From positions 13,769,501-13,833,500 of the forward strand of contig JAPQWV010000005.1 of NCBI GenBank assembly GCA_027422505.1: a stretch of 64,000 nt of DNA, in the 5' to 3' direction. Under the pieces are notes generated by a model that was given only the letters and a program-made list of their open reading frames with translations, was not told the DNA's origin and did not search any database. The stretch comes from Craterostigma plantagineum (taxonomy: Eukaryota > Streptophyta > Magnoliopsida > Lamiales > Linderniaceae). Position numbers and translations under genes: made by a program. Shown here in pieces: positions 54,860 through 64,000 of the stretch; position 1 is the first letter of the stretch; each line of letters opens with the position of its first letter.

Positions 54860-55625
54860 TCATTTTTAAGACCAGCCTGGACCTATTTGCGGTCCTTTCT
54901 GGATTACGGGCCAACGACACCAAAAGCGAGATGTTCATTTCCAAGACGGCCGAACGATTGAAGGGGCAAATGCTTGACATCATGGGATTCCAACCGGGCT
55001 CACTACCTGTGCGCTACCTAGGCGTCCCGTTGATCACATCGAGACTAACCATCGCTGATTGTGACCCGCTTCTTCGTAATATTGATCGGCGCTTAGGCTC
55101 GTGGACTAATCTCTCTTTGTCTTACGCAGGAAGAGTCCAACTGATTAGGTCTGTTCTTCTTGGCATCCACACGTACTGGGCAGGAGTCTTCTTGCTCCCA
55201 AATGGTGTTATCCATGCGATCGAGAAGCGGCTTAGATCGTTCCTATGGAAGGGGTCGAGCGCTAAAGTTGCATGGGCTGACATATGCGTGCCTAGGGAGG
55301 AGGGTGGCCTTGGCTTGCGATCGATTGAGACGGACAACAAGGCGTTGCTGTTGCGCCTCCTTTGGAGTTTGGTGAATGGCGAGGATACGTCCATCTGGGC
55401 TACTTGGATTCGACGGACTAGGCTGCATAATAAATCGCTTTGGTCAGTTACACCTACTACGACGACCTCATGGACTTGGAGGAAGATACTGAAGCTTCGC
55501 CATGACTTTCGACCGCTCATTGATTTTCGCATTGGAAATGGCGCTGACACGCGCCTCTGGACTGACCCGTTGTTGGGGTGGGCCCGATTAATCGACGCCG
55601 GCCCCCGAACAGCGCAACGTGGCTA
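54860..55625 (+). pseudogene. LINE-S, ORF2 RT C-terminal fragment
   Basis: One open frame (within 54823-55674) covers the end of the RT and the zf-RVT linker: LRANDTKSEMFISKTAERL, PVRYLGVPLITSRLTIADCD, LGSWTNLSLSYAGRVQLI, WAGVFLLPNGVIHAIEKRL, SFLWKGSSAKVAWADICVP and SWTWRKILKLRHDF. Both ends are cut: no endonuclease or RT core is present, no poly(A) or target duplication is seen. The last codons of the frame come from gypsy-T LTR. Confidence 0.9.
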
Positions 55626-56387
55626 TTGCGGAAGCGCGATTTGTACCGAGCGGCGTAGGGTGGCGAATTTTTGATTTTTAATATCTAAATTCAACCTTAC
55701 GCCATTCAGCTTCTCCCGAGAGTCTGAGATGCTGCCCTAAGCCTCAGGAGATCGCGGTTAATTCGAATTATCAAAATTCGAATTTATTTCCAATTTATTT
55801 AAATTAATAATTTAGATCCAAATTAATCGAATAAAGCGGCAACAAGATGTTTTTCGATTATTTGGAGACCGAAATGATTTTTGATCAATACCAAACTTTC
55901 CAGAATAATTCTACACTTCCTAACGTTCGCAATGATAGGTCTTTCGAATTATTCCGACATCGTTTGGTATTTTTCTCAAAATCAAATCTGTGGTTCGAAA
56001 TTATTAATTCGAGTAAAACGGCAGTCTGCCGTCTTTTAACTATTTGACGATCGAAACGACTTCCGATCGATACCAAATTTTCCAGAATAATTCTACACTT
56101 CCCGACGTTTCCAACGAGGGGTCTTGAGAATTATTCCGATGTCGTTTGCCGAAATGCTTTATTTATCCCTTACACCACTAGCTCTTGCCCGGAGGCCCAA
56201 AACTCCAATGAAGTTAACACTTATCGGCTTTGCATTGTGGATTTTAGATGACACTTGAGGAAAGCTCGCAAGGATTAAACTCGTTAAGGATTCTTGACTT
56301 TTCTTGACTCTCGAACGCGTCATCGGTCCCGCCATGTCTGCTAAGGCATCCCGTCCTGGCTTGTCATTAGTAGGCTTGTTGCTATCA
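55626..56387 (-). repeat. Gypsy-T 3' LTR, 3'-truncated
   Basis: The start is set by a purine run (plus tcctcccccttaa at 56391-56403) and TGATAGCAAC. Pol reads on through the LTR for about 75 codons to 56159, including [16 protein letters not shown]. Further on, a 100-bp block occurs twice (55858-55965 and 56039-56150). It ends near LINE-S. Confidence 0.78.
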
Positions 56388-57532
56388 GTTTCCTCCCCCT
56401 TAAAAAGATTCGTCCTCGAATCGATTCCTGCGTCAAAATCAAAGGGAGAAAAATCAGCAACATTGAAAGTAGTACTTACTCCATACTCACCAGGCAACTC
56501 CGATTTATAAGCATTATCGTAGTTCAATGACTCGAAATGGCCCATCGCCCCGAGGGTGTAATTTGGTTTGCCTCTTGCTGGGGAACCTTTCTTTTTGCAG
56601 ATATATCCAAACCCAATCCCCGGGTCCAAAGGCGTTGGTGGATTAAAACCGTAAACAACTTCAAAAGGAGAGAAACATGTAGAAGAGTGCACGGTTCTAT
56701 TGTAGGCAAACTTAGCAATCGGTAGACAATACTCCCAGCTCTTGAGATTTCTTTTAATGATGTCCGGTAGGACTGTCCCAAGCGTTCGGTTTGTGACTTC
56801 TGTCTGACCATCGGTTTGGGGATGACTCGTGGTGGAAAACAATAACTTTGTGCCCATCTTTCCCCAAAGGGTCTTCCAAAAGTAACTTAAGAACTTGACA
56901 TCTCGGTCGGAAACAATACTCCTTGGCACCCCATGAAGACGAATGACTTCTCTAACGAACAAATCAGCAACATGCTTGGCGTCGTCGGTCTTCCTACAAG
57001 GAATAAAATGCACCATTTTAGAAAAACGGTCAACCACAACGAAAATACTATCCCTTCCTTTTTGTGACCTCGGCAGGCCTAATATAAAATCCATGGATAT
57101 GTCAATCCAAGGGGATTCAGGTATAGGAAGTGGCGTGTAAAGTCCTTGAGGAAGGGACTTAGATTTTGCTTGTTTGCATTCAATGCAACTCATGCAAATC
57201 TTCTCAACATCTCGTTTCATGTTTGGCCAATAAAAATGCTCGCTCAAGATATCCAACATTTTAGGCACCCCAAAGTGTCCCATTAACCCGCCACTATGAG
57301 ACTCTCGCACAAGCAACTCTCTTAAAGAACAACATGGAACACATAACCTGTTTTCTCGAAACAAGAATCCTTTATTTTTGTAAAACTTATTCAACGCCCC
57401 ATTTTTGCAGGCTTCATACACATGAGAAAAATCTGAATCATTTTCATAAAGTTCCTTTAGATGCTCAAAACCCATGATCTTTGTATCTAAATTGACAAGA
57501 AGTGCGTACCTTCGAGACAGCGCATCAGCCAC
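56159..57532 (-). pseudogene. Gypsy-T integrase with LTR-encoded tail, long open frame
   Basis: This frame of 457 codons starts in [20 protein letters not shown], then [71 protein letters not shown] (intact, unlike K) and [12 protein letters not shown]. After that a block is missing: PLD jumps to [14 protein letters not shown], so about 100 residues of the C-terminal part are deleted or shifted. It then resumes [25 protein letters not shown] and the LTR-encoded tail. Confidence 0.9.
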
Positions 57533-59480
57533 AATATTTTCTTTACCTTTTTTTGTACTTTATGACATACGGAAATGTTTCGATGAAGGAAATCCATTTG
57601 GCATGCCTCTTATGTAAGTTTCGTTGCCCCTTTAGATACTTGAGGGACTCATGATCGCTGTGAATCACGAATTCCTTAGGCATAAGGTAGTGCTGCCAAG
57701 TCTCCAAAGCTCTCATGACGGCATAAAGCTCCTTATCATACGTGGGGTAGTTTAAGGTGGCGCTATTCAACTTTTCACTAAATAAGCAAGAGGTCGGCCT
57801 CCTTGAAGTAGAACTGCTCCTATGCCAATACCTGATGCATCACATTCTATTTCGAATGTTTTAGGAAAGTCAGGCAAAGTCAAAATAGGAGAATGGGTCA
57901 AATCATGTTTCAATTGTTCAAAAGCCTTTGTTGTGCCTCTCCCCAATCGAACTTAACATTCTTCTTTACCAGTTCATTCAGTGGGGCCGCCTTAGTTGCA
58001 AAATCTTTTACAAACCTTCGATAAAAGCTAGCAAGACCATGTAATGACCTCACCTCAGTAGCGCTTGTTGGAGTTGGCCATTCAAGAATAGCGTTGACTT
58101 GTTTCGTCAACTTTCAGACCTTCGGCGCTTACAACATAACCAAGAAAGATTACTTCCTTAGTTAATTTATCTTCGGCGCTTACAGACCTTCGGCGCTTAC
58201 AGACCTTCGGTTCTTACAATTTATCTTCACGTAAGGCAGCAAGAACAAGCCTAATGTGCTCAACATGATCATCGATGTTCTTACTATAGATTAAGATATC
58301 ATCAAAGTAAACAACCAAAAAATTTCCGATAAACTGTCTCAAAAACATGATTCATTAGTCTCATGAAAGTACTAGGGGCATTAGTTAATCCGAAGGGCAT
58401 AACTAACCCACTCATAAAGACCAAACTTTGTTTTTGAAAGCAGTTTTCCACTCATCTCCTTCTTTGATCCTAATCTGATGATACCCGGATTTTAAATCAA
58501 CTTTCGTGAAAATGCATGCACCATATAATTCATCAAGCAGGTCATCTAATCGAGGGATAGGATGACGATACTTAATGTGATTTTATTAACAGCTCTACAG
58601 TCGATGCACATTCACCACGTACCGTCTTTTTTTGGAACTAGGATTACCGGTACAGCACAAGGGCTGACTGACTCACGTAAGTGACCCCTTTCCAACAGAT
58701 CGTCAACTTGCTTTGGAGTTCCTTTGACTCCTCCGAATTTGCACGATATGCTGGACGGTTTGGGATGGCTGCGCCGGGTAGGAAGTCGATTTGGTGCTCA
58801 ATTCCTCGAATTGGGGGCAGCTCGTTGGAACCTCTTCGGGCAGCACATCTGAAAATTCATTCAAAACACCGACAATTTCCAAAGGCAGATTGTCGGGTAA
58901 ACTGTTAGTGGCAACACGGACATCATTGAACATGATGAGAAATATTGTTTTCCGAGAATTCGCAGCCCGATCTACATCCCTCATGCTCGCAAAGAAAGCG
59001 CCTTTCTTCTCACTTGCTTTCGGCTCTTTCCTCTCTTTTTTTCCACTCTCAGTTTCAATGTTTTTCTTTTTCGTTCTTTTTTCGGCACTCGCTTGGCTTT
59101 TTCGACTCACTCCCCTCTATTAGCCTTTTTTCCCTCATCCTCAGTTGTTCTTTATGTACTTGTTGAGATGTCAGAGGCACAAGAGTGTAAGAATTCTTAT
59201 TGTGAACAAGCCTGTATTTGTTTGACATGCCATGATGTTCAACGTCACGATCAAACTCCCACGGTCTGCCAAGAAGAATGTGGCCAGCACTCATCGGTAC
59301 GACATCACAAAGAACCCCGGCTTCATATTTTCCGATGGACAATCTAACCATCGCCTGCCAGTTCACCTTTATCTCGCCACTGTCATTAAGCCAATGAAGG
59401 CGGTATGGATTGGGATGCTTCTTTGTGGCCAGGTCGAGCTTCTCCACAAGGTACGAGCTTACACAATGCTAATTTTCGAA
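57533..59480 (-). pseudogene. Gypsy-T protease, RT and RNase H, broken
   Basis: Protease: PNPYRLHWLNDSGEIKVN and CDVVPMSAGHILLGRPWEF (59447-59300). Linker: [17 protein letters not shown] (about 59000), also seen in K. RT: a chain of fragments including [15 protein letters not shown] and the FDD region (about 58300), broken by stops. A 17-bp unit is repeated in the codons for VSAEGL (58116-58220). RNase [21 protein letters not shown] and [13 protein letters not shown] (57770-57600). Gag is absent. Confidence 0.85.
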
Positions 59481-59489
59481 ATCACATAA

Positions 59490-60052
59490 GGCACAAACAC
59501 ACATACCGAACGCACACACCTTCTCCTGAAGCGACAGATTGATTCACTCTAGCCATCTTTAGAGAATCGGATCTGTGGTGAACTGCGAGGTCGGCGTGAC
59601 AATCTAGTGCCATCCACCACCATCTCCGTAGAGTTGAAGAAAAGGACGAGGAGCTGTTCGCTTCAACTGGTAATTCTCTACGAGTTTGACCTGCCTTATT
59701 ACCCGTCAATGTGTTACTATTCTGATCCGAGCTACGAGGGCAATTGGAAAACCCAGAAATTTTTGTTCCGCGCCGTACCCGGGGACGTAGCGTCTCTGGG
59801 ACACACCGGGTAACCCAACAAGTTCGTAGTATAAACAATTTGCGCACGTTATCTAGGCTAGAGATCGAGTCGATAGGTTATTACTAGTAATCAAGTTTAT
59901 TCCTCGTGTTCGATACTCGTTTACTCACCTTACTACACAAACAACAGGTCCACTGCCTATCGCACGTCGGTGATAGTAATTGCTTATTCGCTTTATTTAT
60001 CACTTGTCGCATATGCACTTTACAATAGCACACCGCGTGTCGATCAAGCTTT
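59490..60052 (+). repeat. Athila-U 5' LTR, 5'-truncated
   Basis: It is defined by the PBS that follows it. The left end lies at gypsy-T and is not a clear TG. A frame at 59607-59813 is open for 68 codons (see findings). Athila LTRs are usually above 1 kb, so this one (about 560 bp) is likely cut. Confidence 0.65.
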
Positions 60053-60070
60053 TGGCGCCATTGTCGGGGA
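60053..60070 (+). other. Athila-U primer-binding site (tRNA-Asp type)
   Basis: The sequence tggcgccattgtcgggga is a close variant of the tRNA-Asp-type site (TGGCGCCGTTGCCGGGGA) used by Athila-type elements. Confidence 0.85.
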
Positions 60071-60245
60071 ATAGATTGATATTAGAAACACCGTAGTTCG
60101 GTACTTTAGCCACGTTTTCTCTGTTGTTCGCTATTTGCATTGTTTTTGTTTCTACAACATAATTAATTCGTTGTTTCTTCGACGTGTCTATTTGTTTTTA
60201 CGCTAATTTTGATTTTTGCTTATTGAAAGTACGATTCAGTAGTGA

Positions 60246-61421
60246 ATGACCCGAAGCCATCCATCGGGTCCCATTGTTGAAGCAGACCCGGGTTTCGAGC
60301 GTAAGTTACGAAGGCAACTCAGATACGATTCCGAAAGTGCAACCACTAGTTCTCAGGAACCGTTAGTTAACTACTCAGAGGATAGCTCTCAGGAATCAGC
60401 CCAAAATTCTCGAGTTGAGACGTCCGTAAATAGTCCAGATACATAAGTAGGATGGCAGATCACAGAGTGCCTGTCCACAATATTCCAGAGGAGGAGCAAT
60501 CACTACAAGATCTGCTTAAGAACACCGCACTAGGCGGTACGGAGTCGGCGATCGTTATTCCACCTATCGAGAATAACAATCTCGAGCTGAAGCATTCTTG
60601 GCCTCAGATGATTTTTCAGATGGCCCAGTTTGAGGGTAACCCAAATGACGATCCTTACGCGCACTTGAAGGCCTTCCTGACGGTGACCGACACCATCAAG
60701 ATCAATAGGGTCACGTGCGATGCGATCAAACTGATGCTATTCTCATTCTCGCTGAAGTTCAGAGCGAAGGATTGGCTTCAGATATTGCCACCCCGATCGA
60801 TCAGTACGTGGGAGCAGCTACGAGCCCCATTTATCGGCCACTACTTTCCGCTGCCGAAGCTGCTAATGAAGACGGAGATATCGCTTTTCCACCAGAAGGA
60901 CTCAGAAAATCTCTACGAGGTGTGGGAGCGATACAAGTCGCTATTGAAGAAGTGCCCCGCAACACGGGATGTCGAAGGCAACCATGATCAATCGATTCCA
61001 CGAAAGCCTCAACGATCAGACTGTTCACATGTTAGACGGAGCCGCGGGAGGAGAGTTCGTGAAGCTCGGTGCGACCGGTGCTTGGAATCTGATCAAGGAC
61101 TACTCGAGGAATAGCTTCGTGAGAGGCAATACGAGGATTAAGACGCCAAGCGTGTTCGGAGTGAGCAAGAAGACGGCCACGAATGCCGAATTCGAGGCAG
61201 TCCAGCAACAAATCGCGGCGACGAATGCTCAGCTGCAGACGGTGATTGTCGCACTACTTCCAAAGGCCGAACAAGCACATCCCGTGAACGCCATGGCGAC
61301 CACCACACCGACGCAGCATACGTCGTATACACTACAATGTGGTATTTGTGGCGCAGCCCACGAGACGTCCGCATGCCAACTCGGGCAGCCACTAGAGCAC
61401 GTGGATTACATGGGAAACTAG
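60246..61421 (+). pseudogene. Athila-U gag, broken
   Basis: ATG 60246 starts an N-terminal frame that ends in TAA at 60444; the capsid starts at 60452 (MADHRVPVHNIPEEEQSLQD). Conserved blocks follow: PPIENNNLELKHSWPQM, QFEGNPNDDPYAHLKAFL, AKDWLQILPPRSISTWEQL and ISLFHQKDSENLYEVWERYK. A frameshift near 60965 moves to the frame 60969-61421 with INRFHESLNDQTVHML and DAAGGEF-like sequence, then a CCHC-like CGICGAAHETSAC. The Athila gag signature is clear. Confidence 0.88.
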
Positions 61422-62010
61422 CAAGGGCAGCGAGGTTTTAACCTCTAGCGCACCCCAATCTGGCGTACGGGAATCAGAACCACCACACGCAAGGACCACC
61501 GGGATTTCAGCCTAGACCGTGCGGTTTCCAAAGCGGCACACCACGAAAGTATCAGAATGCACCCGTGGGGTCAAGATCTAACGATATGAGGGAGATGAAG
61601 GACATGATGAAGACGCTCTTCACGAATTTCAGCAACACCACCGCGGCTCAGGAGAGTCAAATGACGAAGACGGAGGAGTATATGGAAGTGAACGACGCAC
61701 GTGCTTAGAACACAGACGCGTCGATTAAGAAGTTAGAGCAGCAAGTGGGCCAGTTAGCGAAGCAACTGGCGGGGCGAAATCAAGGATCACTCCCGAGCTA
61801 CAAGGAGCCAAACCCTAAGGAGTATTCAACGCGGTAACCCTGAGGAGCGGGAGAGAATTGCAAGAAGTACTTGCGAAGCAGAATTCAAGGGAGATAGGTG
61901 ATTTCGAGGGCCACGACGAGTCAGAAGTGGAGGAAGCAAGGGCAACGATGTCGAGAAGGTCAAGTTGACGATCATTCGCAAAGCCGTACCAGCCGAAGAT
62001 TCCGTACCCA
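61422..62010 (+). pseudogene. Athila-U gag C-terminal linker, stops
   Basis: The reading continues in pieces: GPPGFQPRP, MREMKDMMKTLFTNFSN, a TAG at about 61707, then SIKKLEQQVGQLAKQLAGR, then VTLRSGRELQEV. These are the coiled-coil QLAKQ and TLRSG blocks between knuckle and protease in Athila. The block KPYQPKIPYPARL at 61980-62025 is repeated as KPYQPKVPYLARL at 62095-62135. Confidence 0.82.
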
Positions 62011-62149
62011 GCTCGATTGAGGGTGGCCAAACCCGAAAAGGAGGAGGTAGCGCCTAAAAACGATAAGGCGGAGGAGAATGCACGACCACCAATGAAGCCA
62101 TACCAGCCGAAGGTTCCCTACCTAGCACGATTGAAGAAGAACAAAGACG

Positions 62150-62641
62150 GGGCGCTTATGGGACTTGCTGACGAATCGACGGAAGCTCTAACATGTCTCC
62201 ACAGTATACCTACGAGGAGAGTGCTCGGCGATACTCCAGAGCAAGATACCGAAGAAGCTCAAGGATCCAGGGAGTTTTACTATTCCCTGTCTTATAGGCG
62301 ATTTAGTAGTTGAGCATGCTTTAGTTGATCTAGGCGCTGGTATTAATTTGATGCCGTATTCCATGTTTAAGCGCTTAGGATTAGGTGAACCACGACCCAC
62401 TAGGATGAGTATTCAATTGGCCGATAGATCGTTAAAATACCCTCGAGGTATTATCGAGGATGTTCTAGTTAAGGTCAATAAGTTCGTTATCCCTGCTGAT
62501 TTTGTTATCCTAGAGATGGACGATGATGAAAATGTTCCATTAATTTTAGGTAGACCATTCTTAGCTACAGGTGAGACTCTGATAGATGTTGGGAATGGAA
62601 CATTGACTTCGACTGTAGACGGCGAGAAAGTCACGTTTTAA
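62150..62641 (+). pseudogene. Athila-U protease, nearly complete
   Basis: After PKKLKDPGSFTIPCLI-like sequence (62250-62300, split by a frameshift), the frame 62348-62641 gives LGAGINLMPYSMFKRLGL (active site DLGA just before), RSLKYPRGIIEDVLVK, DFVILEMDDDENVPLILGRP and TSTVDGEKVTF. The protein is about the expected length and has the DLGA active-site form usual in Athila (commonly DLGAS). It is the last intact enzyme of the element. Confidence 0.85.
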
Positions 62642-62990
62642 TATGTCTGAATCGACGGAAAGGAGTAGTGAGCATGATAATAAGTGCTATTACTTGGATG
62701 CTTATGAGCACGATTTCTTATCTTCTGTGCAAGGTCTATCACAGGTTTTGAACGGGAGGAATTCGACGAGCCCATGATGACCATCGGCAAAAGCAGCGAA
62801 GAGGTTAAGGAAAATAGCCCAGTCTAGGAGCAATTGGCACTAGAGTTGAAACCGCTGCCCGGCGGAGAGAGACAACTCCGAAGTAAGGATGGAGGCGAGG
62901 GAGACTTAAGCGAAAAGGAGTTGTGTCAGGATACGTATCACGAGTCACGCTACTACGACCTTAACGCGTTCAGTCACGAGCACGTCACAT
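62642..62990 (+). pseudogene. Athila-U remnant between protease and lost RT
   Basis: The reading continues NMSESTERSSEHDNKCYYL. After stops comes ALELKPLP, the motif that normally leads into the RT, then GGERQLRSKDGGEGD and finally HESRYYDLNAFSHEHVT. No RT block follows. Confidence 0.7.
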
Positions 62991-64000
62991 AATCGTCAGG
63001 GGAGTTACGTTCTTTTTAACTTTCCTTTCTTTTATTCATTTTTACGTTGAGGACAAACTACGTTTTAAGTGTGGGGAGGGGAAATTTGGTTGAGAATTTA
63101 CGTGTGAGAATTTACATGAAATCTTTCTTTTATGACGTGTGCATGAGCTATTAATTTCGTTGAAAAGGCATAAATTTTTGAAGTCTGGCATGATTGCTTG
63201 CGTTTATCTCGAGGATGGATTGCATATTAGGGAGTCTTGTGAGCGATTAGGATATGCATGATTGATTGAATCGTGTCTTCTTGAATAGACATAGCGCTAC
63301 TTTGAGAGATTCGTACACATAACCCGTTTACGTTGCGAGAGTTTGAGCCTGACGAGCTTATGCTCATTTTCTTGGTTGTGTGATTAGTGCCTAGCTTATA
63401 TCTCTAGAACTTGCCTGTCTGATATGCGTTGAAACAGCTTGTGGTGCGTTCGTGTGGAAATGAGGAGGGCATTAGGAAATAAGTCCATGGCCAAATCTCC
63501 CAACAACGACTGATCCCCATAGTTAGCCACTTTGAGCCTAAGCCTATTCGTTTCTCACCTTGTAAACTATAAAAGCTGATGACCTGAATAAGCCTCCAGA
63601 GATTATTTGAACCCGAGTGAAGGTCGGAATTTCAAAGTCGAAAAGCGCAACCGGGAAATGCCTCAAGAATAGCTCGTATGCGAATCGAAGAAAACGCCTC
63701 AAGAACAGCTCGCGTGTGAATCAACGAAAAAAAATCTCGAGAAGGGAGCGCACAACCGGATGAAAAAGGGTCACTCGAAAAAAAAAAGAAAGAAGAAAGA
63801 AGAAGCGTCTGCAAATGAATGAAAGACTTATTGAAGTGCTCAAGAACCTTTTCCTTCGATAATCTTTCAAGGCTCCACCCACACGATTATGGGAGAAGAA
63901 AGGCTGGGCAGAAAAATGCGACACAACAAGAAACAACGACTGGAAGAAAATGGTTTATTCCGGGAGCACTTTAGACAATGGCATGAAGGCCGACACTGTC
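62991..64000 (+). other. Athila-U 3' non-coding spacer, no gene
   Basis: Starts with the gttgaggacaaact-gttttaagtgtggggagg block (63045-63085). The rest resembles the Athila spacer (cactttgagcctaagcctattcg near 63530) and ends with A/G-rich DNA (63720-63800). Frames on the minus strand at 63632-63936 are accidental. Confidence 0.7.

Larger units (their letters stand above)
55626..59480 (-). mobile_element. Gypsy-T, CRM-like chromovirus, 5'-truncated
   Basis: On the minus strand: protease, RT, RNase H, integrase, then a 3' LTR whose start (TGATAGCAAC, plus 56387) sits inside the pol frame, as in gypsy-K. Gag and the 5' LTR are missing; the left part is replaced by Athila-U at about 59480. Pol is a relative of K but not the same copy. 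Confidence 0.88.
60071..64000 (+). mobile_element. Athila-U internal region, lacking RT, RNase H and integrase
   Basis: Leader (60071-60245), gag, linker, protease, then a join from the ELKPLP motif (about 62850), which normally leads into the RT, straight to the 3' non-coding block (gttgaggacaaact, 63046, and ttaagtgtggggagg) that normally follows integrase. The window ends inside the long non-coding 3' spacer. No 3' LTR is seen. Confidence 0.85.

Noticed and set aside
1..64000. A host gene or a new non-transposon system
   Set aside because: All recognisable protein blocks belong to LINE, copia, gypsy or Athila. No exon-like series, rRNA or tRNA gene was found, but short diverged exons cannot be excluded by eye.

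Overview
The window is repetitive DNA from a flowering plant. I found no host gene I could support. The evidence is the mix of element families: plant L1-type LINEs whose ORF1 carries DUF4283 plus a CCHC knuckle, Ty1/copia elements, Ty3/gypsy chromoviruses of Tekay/Del type with a chromodomain remnant, a second chromovirus type whose pol reading frame runs into its 3' LTR (as in CRM elements), an Athila element primed from a TGGCGCC-type site, and a tRNA-derived SINE. This composition suggests pericentromeric or other heterochromatin. Nearly every coding region carries stops or frameshifts.

Layout, left to right. 1-2045: LINE-A (+), cut off inside the endonuclease. 2046-8780: copia-B (-), its RT split by a small 5'-truncated LINE-b (3454-4360) that is bounded by a 16-bp target duplication. 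8781-9328: degenerate repeat region. 9329-15330: LINE-D (-), essentially full length. 15331-17260: LTR and 3' tail of Tekay-like element E (-). 17290-17463: copia integrase scrap. 17685-17937: LINE 3' tail G (+). 17938-19775: copia-H 3' end (-). 19941-40632: LINE-I (-), one about 5.9-kb LINE broken into three pieces by two gypsy insertions, Tekay-like J (+, 21188-29428) and CRM-like K (+, 33793-40356). K has matching LTRs, a GGAAG target duplication and only about four substitutions between its LTRs, so it is young. J's LTRs differ much more.

From 40633 on the mosaic is finer: a possible MITE, LTR L (+), an LTR end with a PBS (M, -), a SINE with a target duplication, copia LTRs N and O (+), Tekay-like P (-, 46460-52618, inserted in O), a copia 3' LTR Q (+), a copia gag R (-), a LINE RT fragment S (+), CRM-like T (-, 55626-59480), and an Athila element U (+, 59490-64000) that keeps gag and protease but has lost RT, RNase H and integrase.

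The genes do not form a host pathway. They are the replication genes of separate retroelements: capsid, protease, RT/RNase H and integrase for LTR elements, and an RNA-binding protein plus endonuclease/RT for LINEs. The order of nesting can be read: LINE-I inserted first, then J and K entered it. The most unusual signals are the odd ends of J, the LTR-encoded pol tail of K, the TTCGCGAA arrays shared by three different LTRs, and the inverted 5' junction of LINE-b.
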